Positions 51,054 through 60,035 of a stretch of 64,000 nucleotides of DNA are shown in pieces; the stretch's first letter is position 1; each line of letters begins with the position of its first letter. The stretch covers positions 124,001-188,000 of the forward strand of contig VIAD01000003.1 in NCBI GenBank assembly GCA_006546595.1, in the 5' to 3' direction. The DNA is from Moraxellaceae bacterium AER2_44_116 (GTDB lineage: Bacteria > Pseudomonadota > Gammaproteobacteria > Pseudomonadales > Moraxellaceae). Below the pieces are notes generated by a model. The model was not told the DNA's origin and did no database searches. It saw nothing but the letters and a program-made list of their open reading frames with translations. The translations under genes and the position numbers were made by a program.

Positions 51054-52130
51054 ATGGAACATTGCTACCCCAAAGACCATGTTGTAGACACCCGCCGTCA
51101 AGCCTTGTATGAATGGGCAAGTGCCTATGTGATTGCGCATAAAAACATCGAACCACAACAGTTAACGGTGGTGTCTGGTGATGCCAGTTTTCGCCGTTAC
51201 TTTCGTTTACACCATGCTAATGGTTCATTTATTGCCGTTGATGCGCCACCCGATAAAGAAAACTCACGGCCTTTTGTCGCGATTGCTCAAGCTTTGTTTG
51301 CCCATGGCGTAAAAGTGCCCGAAGTGATAGCAGCCGATTTTGATTTAGGTTTTATGTTGTTAAGCGATTTTGGCGATGTCTTATTATGCCCAAGCTTAAC
51401 AAATGACACGGTCGATGGACTTTATCGCTTGGCCATGACCGAGTTAGTGCATTTACAAAGTTGCCCTGCGCCGAGCAATTACACCTTGCCGCCGTATGAT
51501 CATGCCAAACTCATGACCGAAATGGCCTTATTTAAAGATTGGTTTGTCGCACAGTATTTAGGTTTGACGCTGAACGATGACGAAATCACGCTGATTGATC
51601 GCACATGCCAACAGATTGCCGATGCCGTTGGCCAGCAGCCTGTCGTGTTTGTTCATCGTGATTATCACTCGCGTAATTTAATGGTCTTGCCTGATGGTGG
51701 CATGGGGATTATTGACTTTCAAGATGCTGTGATGGGCGCAATTACCTACGATTTAGTGTCTTTACTGCGCGATGCATATATCGAATGGCCAACGGCACAA
51801 GTGCAAGCTTGGGTAGAAGACTTCCGCCAACTACTACAAGCCAATGGCCAAATAACACACGTCAATTCCGAGCAGTTTTTGCAATGGTTTGATTGGATGG
51901 GCGCACAACGGCATTTAAAAGTGGTTGGTATTTTTGCTCGCTTAAGCCTGCGCGACGGTAAACACGGTTATTTGAATGATATCCCTTTAGTGTTCAAATA
52001 TTTATTGGATGAAATTAAGGATTACTCGGCATTACAACCGCTTTATCAATGGGTTGTGGCCAAGATTGTGCCTGCCTATCTACAAAAAAATCCTCAAGCC
52101 CTCACTTATTTAGCAGCGCATAGCCTATGA
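51054..52130 (+). CDS. amgK: N-acetylmuramate/N-acetylglucosamine anomeric kinase AmgK
   Basis: 358 residues. Aminoglycoside phosphotransferase fold: VSGDASFRRYFRLH near the N-terminus, VFVHRDYHSRNLMV with the catalytic aspartate and GIIDFQDAVMGAITYDLVSLLRD with the metal-binding aspartate. It phosphorylates MurNAc at C1 in the anabolic peptidoglycan recycling pathway that confers fosfomycin tolerance. Four-base overlap with murU and position next to lptD match Pseudomonas-type gene order. Confidence 0.95.
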   Translation: MEHCYPKDHVVDTRRQALYEWASAYVIAHKNIEPQQLTVVSGDASFRRYFRLHHANGSFIAVDAPPDKENSRPFVAIAQALFAHGVKVPEVIAADFDLGFMLLSDFGDVLLCPSLTNDTVDGLYRLAMTELVHLQSCPAPSNYTLPPYDHAKLMTEMALFKDWFVAQYLGLTLNDDEITLIDRTCQQIADAVGQQPVVFVHRDYHSRNLMVLPDGGMGIIDFQDAVMGAITYDLVSLLRDAYIEWPTAQVQAWVEDFRQLLQANGQITHVNSEQFLQWFDWMGAQRHLKVVGIFARLSLRDGKHGYLNDIPLVFKYLLDEIKDYSALQPLYQWVVAKIVPAYLQKNPQALTYLAAHSL

Positions 52131-52813
52131 AAGCGATGATTCTCGCCGCAGGCTTAGGCAACCGTATGCGGCCATTAACGCTGACGACACCAAAGCCGTT
52201 ATTGGCCGTCGGTGATAAGCCTTTAATCGTTTGGCATATTGAAGCTCTGAAAAAAGCAGGTTTCACTGAAATTATCATCAACACCGCATGGCTTGGCGAT
52301 AAATTGCACCAAGCTTTGGGCGATGGCTCGGCCTATGGCGTAAAGATTTTATGGTCAGATGAAGGCGAACCTTTAGAAACCGCAGGTGGTATTCAAAAAG
52401 CCTTGCCGCTATTGGGTGATGAACCATTTTTATTGGTTAATGGCGATATTTGGCTACGTTATGATTTTCAGGTATTAGCTAACAAAACATTGTGCGATGC
52501 ATTAGCGCATTTAGTTTTAGTGGCGAATCCACCGCAACATCCCAATGGTGATTTTGCTTTTCGTCGTGACAATGATAGTTCACTCATTCAAGCAACGGGC
52601 GATGAACGATATACCTTTGCAGGTGTGAGTTTGTTGTCACCGCGTTTGTTTGCCAGTTTAGCCGCAGGTAAAGCACCACTTGCGCCCTTATTACGCCACG
52701 CGATTGCTGAAGAGCAGGTGACAGGTGAGTATTTTGCAGGCGCATGGGTTGACGTGGGTACACCTGAACGTTTGACGGATTTAGATGCCGCCATCCGCTC
52801 GCAACAAATTTAG
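52127..52813 (+). CDS. murU: N-acetylmuramate alpha-1-phosphate uridylyltransferase MurU
   Basis: 228 residues; makes UDP-MurNAc from MurNAc-1-phosphate and UTP in peptidoglycan recycling. Nucleotidyltransferase signature AAGLGNRMRPLTLTTPKPLL, then LVNGDIWLRYDF with the metal-binding aspartate and the closing YFAGAWVDVGTPERL. Starts inside the amgK stop (ATGA). A tandem heptamer repeat follows four bases after the stop. Confidence 0.95.
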   Translation: MKAMILAAGLGNRMRPLTLTTPKPLLAVGDKPLIVWHIEALKKAGFTEIIINTAWLGDKLHQALGDGSAYGVKILWSDEGEPLETAGGIQKALPLLGDEPFLLVNGDIWLRYDFQVLANKTLCDALAHLVLVANPPQHPNGDFAFRRDNDSSLIQATGDERYTFAGVSLLSPRLFASLAAGKAPLAPLLRHAIAEEQVTGEYFAGAWVDVGTPERLTDLDAAIRSQQI

Positions 52814-52816
52814 CAT

Positions 52817-52844
52817 TTGACTGTTGACTGTTGACTGTTGACTG
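52817..52844. repeat. Four perfect tandem copies of TTGACTG
   Basis: TTGACTG repeated four times without interruption between murU and rpe. The unit contains TTGACT, a -35-like hexamer; the third copy lies 17 bases from TAGAGA at 52854. Copy number could vary by slippage. Confidence 0.8.
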
Positions 52845-52866
52845 TAAACGCCATAGAGAAAATTTT

Positions 52867-53550
52867 ATGTCTGATTATTTAATCGCCCCCTCCATTTTGT
52901 CCGCCGACTTCGCTCGTTTAGGCTCAGAAGTCGATAACGTCTTAGCCGCAGGTGCGGATATTGTCCATTTTGATGTCATGGATAATCACTATGTTCCTAA
53001 TCTCACCATCGGGCCGATGGTCTGTAAAGCGTTACGCAAATATGGTGTTACTGCTCCGATAGATGTACATCTCATGGTCACTCCCGTTGACCGTATGATT
53101 GCCGATTTTATTGAGGCTGGCGCAACGTACATCACCTTTCATCCTGAAGCATCCGACCACATTGACCGTTCTTTACAATTAATCCGTAGTGGTGGTTGCA
53201 AGGCTGGTTTAGTGTTTAATCCTGCAACCCCCTTGCATTATTTGGATTATGTGTTAGATAAAGTAGATATGGTGTTATTAATGAGTGTCAATCCGGGTTT
53301 TGGCGGACAGCAATTTATCCCCAAAACTTTAGACAAAATTGCACAAGTGCGTAGCATCATAGACGCGAGTGGTTTGCCTATTCGTTTAGAGGTTGATGGT
53401 GGCGTAACCACAAAAAATATTCGTGCCATTGCTCAAGCGGGTGCGGATACCTTTGTAGCGGGTTCTGCTATTTTTGGTGCGGAAAGTTATCAACAAGCCA
53501 TTCAGACCATGCGTGAAGAATTGGCAAAAGTTGGACAAATCACCGTCTAA
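52867..53550 (+). CDS. rpe: Ribulose-phosphate 3-epimerase
   Basis: 227 residues from MSDYLIAPSILSADFARLG; interconverts ribulose 5-phosphate and xylulose 5-phosphate in the pentose phosphate pathway. TIM-barrel motifs with catalytic aspartates and metal-binding histidines: IVHFDVMDNHYVPNLTIGP, IDVHLMVTPVDR, LLMSVNPGFGGQQFI and RLEVDGGVTTKN. First of the rpe-gph(-trpE) set common in gammaproteobacteria. Confidence 0.97.
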   Translation: MSDYLIAPSILSADFARLGSEVDNVLAAGADIVHFDVMDNHYVPNLTIGPMVCKALRKYGVTAPIDVHLMVTPVDRMIADFIEAGATYITFHPEASDHIDRSLQLIRSGGCKAGLVFNPATPLHYLDYVLDKVDMVLLMSVNPGFGGQQFIPKTLDKIAQVRSIIDASGLPIRLEVDGGVTTKNIRAIAQAGADTFVAGSAIFGAESYQQAIQTMREELAKVGQITV

Positions 53551-53617
53551 CTGTGTTGGGGGTAATAGACCAGCCGAAAATTCGCCCGTTATTTATTCGG
53601 ATTTAAGGAATAATAAT

Positions 53618-54283
53618 ATGCAGTTTTCGAAAATCGGCTTTACCCCCAAACTGATTATTTGTGATTTAGATGGTACTTTAGTAGATTCAGCAGGCGATAT
53701 TCAACACGCCTTAAACGCCGCCTTAATGGAAATGGGATTAGCAACAGTTACAGAGTTCGAAGTACGCGGTTGGGTTGGACGCGGTGCTTCACGTTTGGTC
53801 TATTGTGTTTTAGAAGCAGGTCATCATCGTAAAGACTTACATGACGATTTATTAGCGACGTTTATGCGTCATTACCAAGCCGCTGTTTGTGATACCAGTC
53901 AATTATATGACGGTGTAGCCGAGTTTATCGCCGCCTGTCAACAAGCCCATATTCCCTTAGCGTGTGTGACCAATAAACCTTATGCCCCTGCCAAAGATTT
54001 GTTGGCCGCGTTAAATATTTTACAACCTTTTCAATTGTTAATCGGTGGCGATACCTTGCCGCACAAAAAACCTCATCCTGAACCTTTATTACATTGTTTA
54101 CGTTATTTTGGTGTTGCGGCAAAAGATACGCTGGTCTTAGGCGATTCGCGTAATGATGTTGAAGCTGCATTAGCCGCTCATATCCCCTGTGTCGCAGTTA
54201 GCTATGGCTATAATCATGGCGAGCCGATTGAAGCCTGCAAACCTGAGTGGATTGTGGATTCTTTGGCTGAGTTATTGCGTTAA
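53618..54283 (+). CDS. gph: Phosphoglycolate phosphatase
   Basis: 221 residues from MQFSKIGFTPKLIICDLDG (AAGGA upstream); the frame is open 144 bases further into rpe. HAD-family motifs: CDLDGTLVDSAGDI (nucleophile aspartate), VTNKPYAPA, KKPHPEPLLHCL and LVLGDSRNDVEAALAA. Dephosphorylates 2-phosphoglycolate, from repair of oxidative DNA ends or RuBisCO side reactions. Normally followed by trpE; here a 2.2-kb block intervenes. Confidence 0.95.
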   Translation: MQFSKIGFTPKLIICDLDGTLVDSAGDIQHALNAALMEMGLATVTEFEVRGWVGRGASRLVYCVLEAGHHRKDLHDDLLATFMRHYQAAVCDTSQLYDGVAEFIAACQQAHIPLACVTNKPYAPAKDLLAALNILQPFQLLIGGDTLPHKKPHPEPLLHCLRYFGVAAKDTLVLGDSRNDVEAALAAHIPCVAVSYGYNHGEPIEACKPEWIVDSLAELLR

Positions 54284-54344
54284 AGAACATTCGTTTATTC
54301 ACATTGTCATCGGCAATCGCCGTTCTGCTTAACCTAAAAATGTT

Positions 54345-54376
54345 CCCTCCCTGAAATAATGGGAGGGCTGTTTTTT
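54345..54376 (+). terminator. Rho-independent terminator after gph
   Basis: CCCTCCC pairs with GGGAGGG across a 9-base loop, then CTG and six T. It ends the rpe-gph transcript and uncouples trpE. Confidence 0.85.
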
Positions 54377-54422
54377 CAATTAATAATCAAGCCTTCACTG
54401 ACAAATAATAGGACTGTCATCC

Positions 54423-55499
54423 ATGAATCGCCATGATATTTACGTTTGGGATACTGCTCAACACGGCACACCAACAAGCCTAGAACAAGCGATAGATTTA
54501 GCGTTGGCTTTAGAACAAAAAACAGAACCTATTAATAATAAATTAGTCACTTTTGCTCAACAAGTGCAAAGTCACCTTCAACACGCTGATGCCAAAATAA
54601 AATACTTTTACAAAGACTTTATCGAAGAAGTGCAAGCCAATGACAAAGCAGCTTTAATCGTCGAGTTGCCTGAATATGGTTGGCAGCCAGTCTTACGTTG
54701 GATGGTAGATGCCGCGATGGGCTTGGGTTTGGCGGTGTATGACCATGAAATGGTGTTGGCATTTATGCCGCCCGATGTAGTGTTGCCTGCCAAACGCGCC
54801 AAAGAATGGCAACAATTAAAAAAAGATATTGATAGTCCTCGCTTTCCACAAACTATTCCTCAGTTTAGAGCATGGTTTGGCTCTATGTTTGAAGAGATTT
54901 TGGCTGAACATGGTTTCAACAATAAAGGCATTTTTAGAAAGGATGTAATGCTAGAGTTTGTACGTTACACAACGGATGTAACAGCAGGAACTCAATTTAT
55001 TGATATTGAATATCAGTCTAGGTATTTAGGAGAGTTTAATATTAGTATCATGTTTGGAATGTCATGTAGCCTTGTAGATACTATTTATAAGCAGTTTCAA
55101 TTTACTGATAACAATCGCCACACTTTTAAAATGGAGTTTGTTCATGGGGTTTTGGGTTTAGGACCATCCAAATCGGTATTACAAAATCGTCATCAAGTAG
55201 ATGATATGCTAGATCAAATAGACACCCATTTATTAGCATTACTTGATATGGCTGTAGATATAAAGGGGATCAATCAATTAATGAATTGTAGTTTGGATGT
55301 GAGAATTACAAGACGGATGCAAGGGCTCTTTTATCGCCAATGTCTGATTGTAGCGCGCTTGGCAAATAACCCCAATTTTGAAAACCTAATTGTTAGTTTA
55401 CAGCCAACAGCCGAGCATTTAGCTGCTAATCCAGCACTAGTCACCGAATGGCCAAAACTGGTTAAATACTTACGCGAAGAGGTTAAGCCGTTGGTGTAG
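54423..55499 (+). CDS. Orphan-family protein, paralog B of the gene at 36838
   Basis: 358 residues, soluble. Starts HDIYVWDTAQHGTPTSLEQA and ends TEWPKLVKYLREEVKPLV; collinear with paralog A over the full length. The central part (about 160-230) reads like a DUF4304-style domain: MFEEILAEHGFNNKGIFRK followed by alternating strands (FIDIEYQSRYLGEFNISIMF). No catalytic motif. It is placed between the gph terminator and a VapBC-like module, breaking the usual gph-trpE link. Function unknown; the repeated pairing with toxin-antitoxin genes suggests an accessory or defence-related role, which is inference. Confidence 0.8.
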   Translation: MNRHDIYVWDTAQHGTPTSLEQAIDLALALEQKTEPINNKLVTFAQQVQSHLQHADAKIKYFYKDFIEEVQANDKAALIVELPEYGWQPVLRWMVDAAMGLGLAVYDHEMVLAFMPPDVVLPAKRAKEWQQLKKDIDSPRFPQTIPQFRAWFGSMFEEILAEHGFNNKGIFRKDVMLEFVRYTTDVTAGTQFIDIEYQSRYLGEFNISIMFGMSCSLVDTIYKQFQFTDNNRHTFKMEFVHGVLGLGPSKSVLQNRHQVDDMLDQIDTHLLALLDMAVDIKGINQLMNCSLDVRITRRMQGLFYRQCLIVARLANNPNFENLIVSLQPTAEHLAANPALVTEWPKLVKYLREEVKPLV

Positions 55500-55631
55500 T
55501 TGGCATGGGTGGGTATGAAGTCCAAATGGCTGAGTTTTTCCTACCAACCTCACGAAATTAAATAGGGGTTTTTGTTTTTTTGTAAGTTGGCAAACGCTGC
55601 TATAATCATCAAAATCATTGGAGTGAACGCC

Positions 55632-55877
55632 ATGTACGCGCATCGCCAAATATACGACCATGTTCAAGACAGCGTGCCTGTGCCTGAGCAAATGCGCCAC
55701 CAACGAGTAGAAGTGATTTTTATGGTATTGGATGAAGAGCCTATTTCTGCGCAAAATACGACAGGACTTGGTACACAAATGGCCAATTTTTTTCGTGATA
55801 TTCCACCTGCTACGCATCCCGATGAAGAGTTCACGCTTCCTGCTAAAGAGTATCCACCCGCGATGACGTTTGAATGA
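55632..55877 (+). CDS. Probable antitoxin of a VapBC-like module
   Basis: 81 residues from MYAHRQIYDHVQDSVPVPEQ; GGAG about ten bases upstream supports this ATG over a longer frame. A short N-terminal RQIYDHVQDSVPVPEQMRHQRVEVIFMVLDEE fits the small beta-type DNA-binding/anchor region of Phd/DUF2281-type antitoxins, followed by an acidic Pro-rich tail that would thread over the toxin. Its stop overlaps the toxin ATG by four bases. Antitoxin role is inferred from position and size. Confidence 0.72.
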   Translation: MYAHRQIYDHVQDSVPVPEQMRHQRVEVIFMVLDEEPISAQNTTGLGTQMANFFRDIPPATHPDEEFTLPAKEYPPAMTFE

Positions 55878-56299
55878 TTGTACTTGATACGAATATTATC
55901 GCGGCTCTTATGCTGCCAGTACCCAATGAAAAAGTCATTGAATGGCTGGATAGTCAGCAGCATCACCATTTATATCTGCCTAGTATTGTAATCGCAGAGG
56001 TTCGTTTCGGACTTCAACGTATGCCTAGCGGTCAACGTCAAGCAGCATTCTTTAAACAGTTTTCATCGCTATTGCAGACTTTATTTATCGGCAGAGTGTT
56101 GGGTTTTGCACAGCAAGAAGCAGAAATATATGCCATTTTACGCGCTGCAAGAGAAGCGCAAGGCAAGCCGATGAGCATTTGCGATGCACAAATAGCCGCT
56201 ATTGCGCGGGTTCATGATTTTGCCTTGGCAACACGCAACACTAAAGATTTTGAGGGTTGCGGTATTCGTTTAATCAATCCGTTTGAGCGTTTGTTGTAA
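55874..56299 (+). CDS. PIN-domain ribonuclease toxin (VapC/FitB-like)
   Basis: 141 residues. Acidic active-site residues in the right places: MIVLDTNIIAALM, VIAEVRFGLQRM, SICDAQIAAIARVHDF and LATRNTKDFEGCGI. The C-terminal GIRLINPFERL is typical for the FitB/VapC branch (toxins cleaving tRNA or rRNA by family). Four-base overlap with the antitoxin gene. Lies just upstream of trpE. Confidence 0.9.
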   Translation: MIVLDTNIIAALMLPVPNEKVIEWLDSQQHHHLYLPSIVIAEVRFGLQRMPSGQRQAAFFKQFSSLLQTLFIGRVLGFAQQEAEIYAILRAAREAQGKPMSICDAQIAAIARVHDFALATRNTKDFEGCGIRLINPFERLL

Positions 56300-56518
56300 G
56301 TAAGGTGGAATGGGTAGATGTACGAAACTCATCACACTCAACGTCCACCAAAAATCCCACTTTTGAGTTGACCCTCACCCTAACTTAATTTAACGTTGAC
56401 GATTCCTATTTATCATTCGGCAGGACAACACGCAAATGACCGTAACTCTACGTTGGCGATGGTAATACAGCTTTAAGTTTTCTTTTCTCACTATCGCTTA
56501 CGAACAGGGTTACCCATT
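56300..56518. other. Region upstream of trpE
   Basis: 219 bases that should carry the trpE promoter. No tryptophan-rich leader peptide or attenuator is visible. A fragment GAGTTGACCCTCACCCTAAC resembles part of the CCCTCTCC-type repeat. Confidence 0.5.
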
Positions 56519-58006
56519 ATGTTGTCTTACGAACAGTTCACCGCCTTTGCTCAACAAGGCTACAATCGTATTCCTCTCGCTTTGGAACTTTTGGCGGATT
56601 TAGATACGCCGCTGTCGGTTTATTGCAAACTGGCCAATCGTCCGTACAGTTATTTATTTGAATCGGTACACGGTGGCGAAAGATGGGGGCGTTACTCCAT
56701 TATTGGCTTGTCGTCGCAACAACGGCTTGAAGTGCGCGACCATACAGTGCGTATTTATCAGGATGATACCTTACTGAGCGAACAGCAATCCGCCGATCCT
56801 TTAGCCTTTATCGAAGACTATCAAGCGCAGTTTCGTGTGCCTGAAGTCGAAGGCTTGCCACGTTTTACAGGCGGCTTAGTAGGCTATTTTGCTTATGACT
56901 CGGTGCGTTTGTTTGAAAAAAAATTAGCTAAAACTCACAAGCCCGACCCTTTAAATGTTCCTGATATCCAGTTGATGTTATCGGAAGAAGTGGTGGTTTT
57001 TGATAATCTGAAAGAAAGCGTTTTTATCATCACCCACGTTAATCCAGCCACGCCAGACGCATATCAGGCAGGGCAAGTACGATTATTGGCTTTGGCGCAG
57101 CAATTACAACAAGGCGATTATCAACTTCCTGTAGAAGTCGAAGCATCGACGATTCACGAAAGTGATTTTGTCTCTAGTTTTGGCCAAGAGGCTTACAAAG
57201 CTTCGGTGGAGCGCATTAAAGAATATATTTTGGCTGGTGATGTCATGCAGGTTGTGCCATCGCAACGCATGACAGCGCCGTTTAAGCACTCACCATTGTC
57301 ATTGTATCGTGCCTTACGTCATCTTAATCCGTCGCCGTATATGTATTTTGTTCATTGTGGCGATTGTCATATTGTCGGCTCTAGCCCTGAAATATTAGCA
57401 AGAGTCCAAGATGGCAAAGTCACGGTGCGCCCGATTGCAGGGACACGACCACGAGGCAAAACGCCTGAACAAGATGTTGCTTTAGGCCATGAACTATTAG
57501 CAGACCCGAAAGAAGTTGCGGAACATCTGATGTTGATTGACTTAGGGCGTAACGATGCAGGGCGAGTGAGTCAGGTTGGACAGGTTAAAGTGACCGAACA
57601 AATGGTGATTGAGCGTTACTCACACGTGATGCACATTGTCTCGAATGTCGAAGGCGTATTGCGGCAAGGAGTAAGTGCCTTAGACGTGCTCAAAGCGACG
57701 TTGCCCGCAGGAACATTATCAGGCGCACCCAAAGTGCGGGCAATGGAAATTATTGACGAACTAGAGCCTGTTAAACGGGGTATCTATGGTGGGGCAGTGG
57801 GCTATTTAGGCTGGAATGGTGAGATGGATACTGCTATTGCCATTCGTACGGCGGTGATTAAAGACGATGTCATGTACGTGCAAGCAGGTGCGGGAGTTGT
57901 GGCTGACTCTATTCCTGAGTCTGAATGGCAGGAGACCTTAAATAAGCTACGTGCATTATTTAAGGCGGCAGAATTGGCAGCGACGAATTTAAAAATCAAA
58001 CAATAG
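56519..58006 (+). CDS. trpE: Anthranilate synthase component I
   Basis: 495 residues; converts chorismate to anthranilate using ammonia from TrpG, the first step of tryptophan synthesis. Feedback site LFESVHGG near the N-terminus, chorismate-binding domain with DVMQVVPSQRM, SPSPYMYFVHCGD-like NPSPYMYFVHCGDC, RPIAGTRPRGKTPEQD and LPAGTLSGAPKVRAMEIID. No trpG/D/C is adjacent in the window. Gene order gph-(insert)-trpE suggests a Pseudomonas-like ancestral rpe-gph-trpE cluster. Confidence 0.97.
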   Translation: MLSYEQFTAFAQQGYNRIPLALELLADLDTPLSVYCKLANRPYSYLFESVHGGERWGRYSIIGLSSQQRLEVRDHTVRIYQDDTLLSEQQSADPLAFIEDYQAQFRVPEVEGLPRFTGGLVGYFAYDSVRLFEKKLAKTHKPDPLNVPDIQLMLSEEVVVFDNLKESVFIITHVNPATPDAYQAGQVRLLALAQQLQQGDYQLPVEVEASTIHESDFVSSFGQEAYKASVERIKEYILAGDVMQVVPSQRMTAPFKHSPLSLYRALRHLNPSPYMYFVHCGDCHIVGSSPEILARVQDGKVTVRPIAGTRPRGKTPEQDVALGHELLADPKEVAEHLMLIDLGRNDAGRVSQVGQVKVTEQMVIERYSHVMHIVSNVEGVLRQGVSALDVLKATLPAGTLSGAPKVRAMEIIDELEPVKRGIYGGAVGYLGWNGEMDTAIAIRTAVIKDDVMYVQAGAGVVADSIPESEWQETLNKLRALFKAAELAATNLKIKQ

Positions 58007-58138
58007 CGTGTTGTTTGTTTTTTGTCCGTGTTGGGCGTGGTGAATCATGCCCAACAAAAAACAGAGGGTAATATGCATAAAATTCAAGCAGTTGATTCAG
58101 GTAATGATAAAAATAATGAGATATTAAGAAATAACCGC

Positions 58139-58166
58139 TTGCATAGATAAAAAATATTGCTAGAAT
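58139..58166 (+). promoter_or_regulatory. Predicted promoter of the tRNA-tufB operon
   Basis: TTGCAT and TAGAAT separated by 16 bases, 18 bases before tRNA-Thr. The sequence after the -10 is GC-rich (ACCGCCCAC), the discriminator type associated with stringent control of stable RNA. Confidence 0.7.
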
Positions 58167-58184
58167 ACCGCCCACTTTCACGAT

Positions 58185-58260
<76 letters not shown>

Positions 58261-58320
58261 TCTAAAGTGTTGAAATTACCATTGACCTGTAGTTTCAAGT
58301 AAGTGTTGTAGAACCGCGTT

Positions 58321-58405
<85 letters not shown>

Positions 58406-58422
58406 CTTAAAAAGATAAAAGC

Positions 58423-58496
58423 GCGGGTGTAGTTTAGTGGTAGAACTTCAGCCTTCCAAGCTGATCGTGCGGGTTCGATTCCCGCCACCCGCTCCA
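58423..58496 (+). tRNA. tRNA-Gly (anticodon TCC)
   Basis: 74 bases, acceptor GCGGGTG/CACCCGC, anticodon loop CTTCCAA, GTTCGATTC in the T arm, encoded CCA. Confidence 0.97.
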
Positions 58497-58517
58497 GACC
58501 GATTTCGGCATAAACAT

Positions 58518-58593
<76 letters not shown>

Positions 58594-58678
58594 AAATTTT
58601 TTAAAGCAGACAGGCAAGAGCTTGTTCTGCTTTTAGTGTTAACACAGTTGTCTAAATTACCCAAAAGGGAGACATACC

Positions 58679-59869
58679 ATGGCTAAGGCTAAGTTTGAAC
58701 GTAGCAAACCGCACGTAAACGTCGGAACAATTGGTCACGTTGACCATGGCAAAACCACATTGACAGCTGCAATCAGCTTGATTTGTGCCAAAACATACGG
58801 TGGTGATGTTAAAGCTCTGAATGAGATTGACTCTGCACCAGAAGAAAAAGCACGTGGTATTACGATTAATACAGCGCACGTTGAGTACAACTCACCGATT
58901 CGCCATTACGCACACGTTGACTGCCCAGGCCATGCTGACTATGTTAAAAACATGATCACAGGTGCTGCTCAGATGGACGGCGCGATTTTGGTTTGTTCGG
59001 CTGCTGATGGTCCTATGCCACAAACACGTGAACACATCTTGTTGTCTCGCCAAGTTGGCGTGCCATTCATTGTTGTGTTCTTGAACAAATGCGACATGGT
59101 TGACGACGAAGAGTTGTTAGAATTGGTTGAGATGGAAGTGCGTGATTTGTTAAGCAAATACGATTTCCCTGGTGATGACACCCCAATCATTCGTGGTTCT
59201 GCATTACAAGCATTGAATGGCGAAACAACTGAATTCGGTATCCCAGCGGTATTGAAATTGGTTGAGACGTTAGATGCTTACATTCCAGACCCAGTACGTG
59301 CGATTGATCGTCCGTTCTTGTTGCCAATCGAAGACGTATTCTCGATTTCTGGTCGTGGTACTGTGGTAACAGGTCGTGTTGAGCGCGGTATCATCAAAGT
59401 TGGTGAAGAAGTTGAAATCGTTGGTATCAAAGACACGGTAAAAAGTACTTGTACTGGCGTTGAAATGTTCCGTAAATTGCTTGACGAAGGTCGTGCAGGC
59501 GAGAACTGTGGTGTGTTATTGCGTGGTATCAAGCGTGAAGACATCCAACGTGGTCAAGTATTGGCAAAGCCAGGTACTATCAAGCCGCATACAAGCTTCC
59601 AATCCGAAGTTTATGTGTTGAGCAAAGATGAAGGTGGTCGTCATACACCATTCTTCAAAGGCTACCGTCCACAGTTTTACTTCCGTACAACGGACGTAAC
59701 AGGTTCTATCGAATTGCCAGAAGGCGTTGAGATGGTTATGCCTGGTGACAACGTGCAAATGACTGTTGAATTGATTCATCCTATCGCGATGGAAGAAGGC
59801 TTGCGCTTCGCTATCCGTGAAGGTGGTCGCACAGTTGGTGCGGGTGTTGTTGCTAAAATTATTAAGTAA
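58679..59869 (+). CDS. tuf: Elongation factor Tu
   Basis: 396 residues; GTPase that brings aminoacyl-tRNA to the ribosome. G motifs GTIGHVDHGKTTLTAA, DCPGHADYVKNMITG, FLNKCDMVDD; effector region EEKARGITINTAHVEY. GGGAG site upstream. The tRNA quartet plus following tRNA-Trp/secE mark it as the tufB locus copy. Codon use is more restricted than in neighbours, as expected of a highly expressed gene. Confidence 0.98.
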   Translation: MAKAKFERSKPHVNVGTIGHVDHGKTTLTAAISLICAKTYGGDVKALNEIDSAPEEKARGITINTAHVEYNSPIRHYAHVDCPGHADYVKNMITGAAQMDGAILVCSAADGPMPQTREHILLSRQVGVPFIVVFLNKCDMVDDEELLELVEMEVRDLLSKYDFPGDDTPIIRGSALQALNGETTEFGIPAVLKLVETLDAYIPDPVRAIDRPFLLPIEDVFSISGRGTVVTGRVERGIIKVGEEVEIVGIKDTVKSTCTGVEMFRKLLDEGRAGENCGVLLRGIKREDIQRGQVLAKPGTIKPHTSFQSEVYVLSKDEGGRHTPFFKGYRPQFYFRTTDVTGSIELPEGVEMVMPGDNVQMTVELIHPIAMEEGLRFAIREGGRTVGAGVVAKIIK

Positions 59870-59885
59870 ATTGTATTGATGGACA

Positions 59886-59908
59886 AAGCCCAGCTTAGGT
59901 TGGGTTTT
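59886..59908 (+). terminator. Hairpin after tuf
   Basis: AAGCCCA pairs with TGGGTTT (one wobble), followed by TTGTTG, before tRNA-Trp. Probably a partial terminator. Confidence 0.6.
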
Positions 59909-59930
59909 GTTGTCATTGATAAAAAGCTCT

Positions 59931-60006
59931 AGGCCAGTAGTTCAATTGGTAGAGCACCGGTCTCCAAAACCGGGTGTTGGGGGTTCGAGTCCCTCCTGGC
60001 CTGCCA
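59931..60006 (+). tRNA. tRNA-Trp (anticodon CCA)
   Basis: 76 bases, acceptor AGGCCAG/CTGGCCT, anticodon loop CTCCAAA, GTTCGAGTC T arm, encoded CCA; 29 bases before secE. Confidence 0.97.
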
Positions 60007-60035
60007 CTTTCCTGTCTAAGTCAAGCTGACGGTTT

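Noticed and set aside
52817..52844. Possible CRISPR-like array
   Set aside because: Uninterrupted 7-base tandem repeat without spacers; no cas genes in the window.
56300..56518. trp attenuator/leader peptide before trpE
   Set aside because: No short frame with tandem tryptophan codons and no terminator/antiterminator pair seen.
58028..58060. Terminator after trpE
   Set aside because: TGTTGGGC...GCCCAACA forms a hairpin but is followed by A rather than T on the + strand, and the minus strand shows no T run either, so a termination role is not supported.
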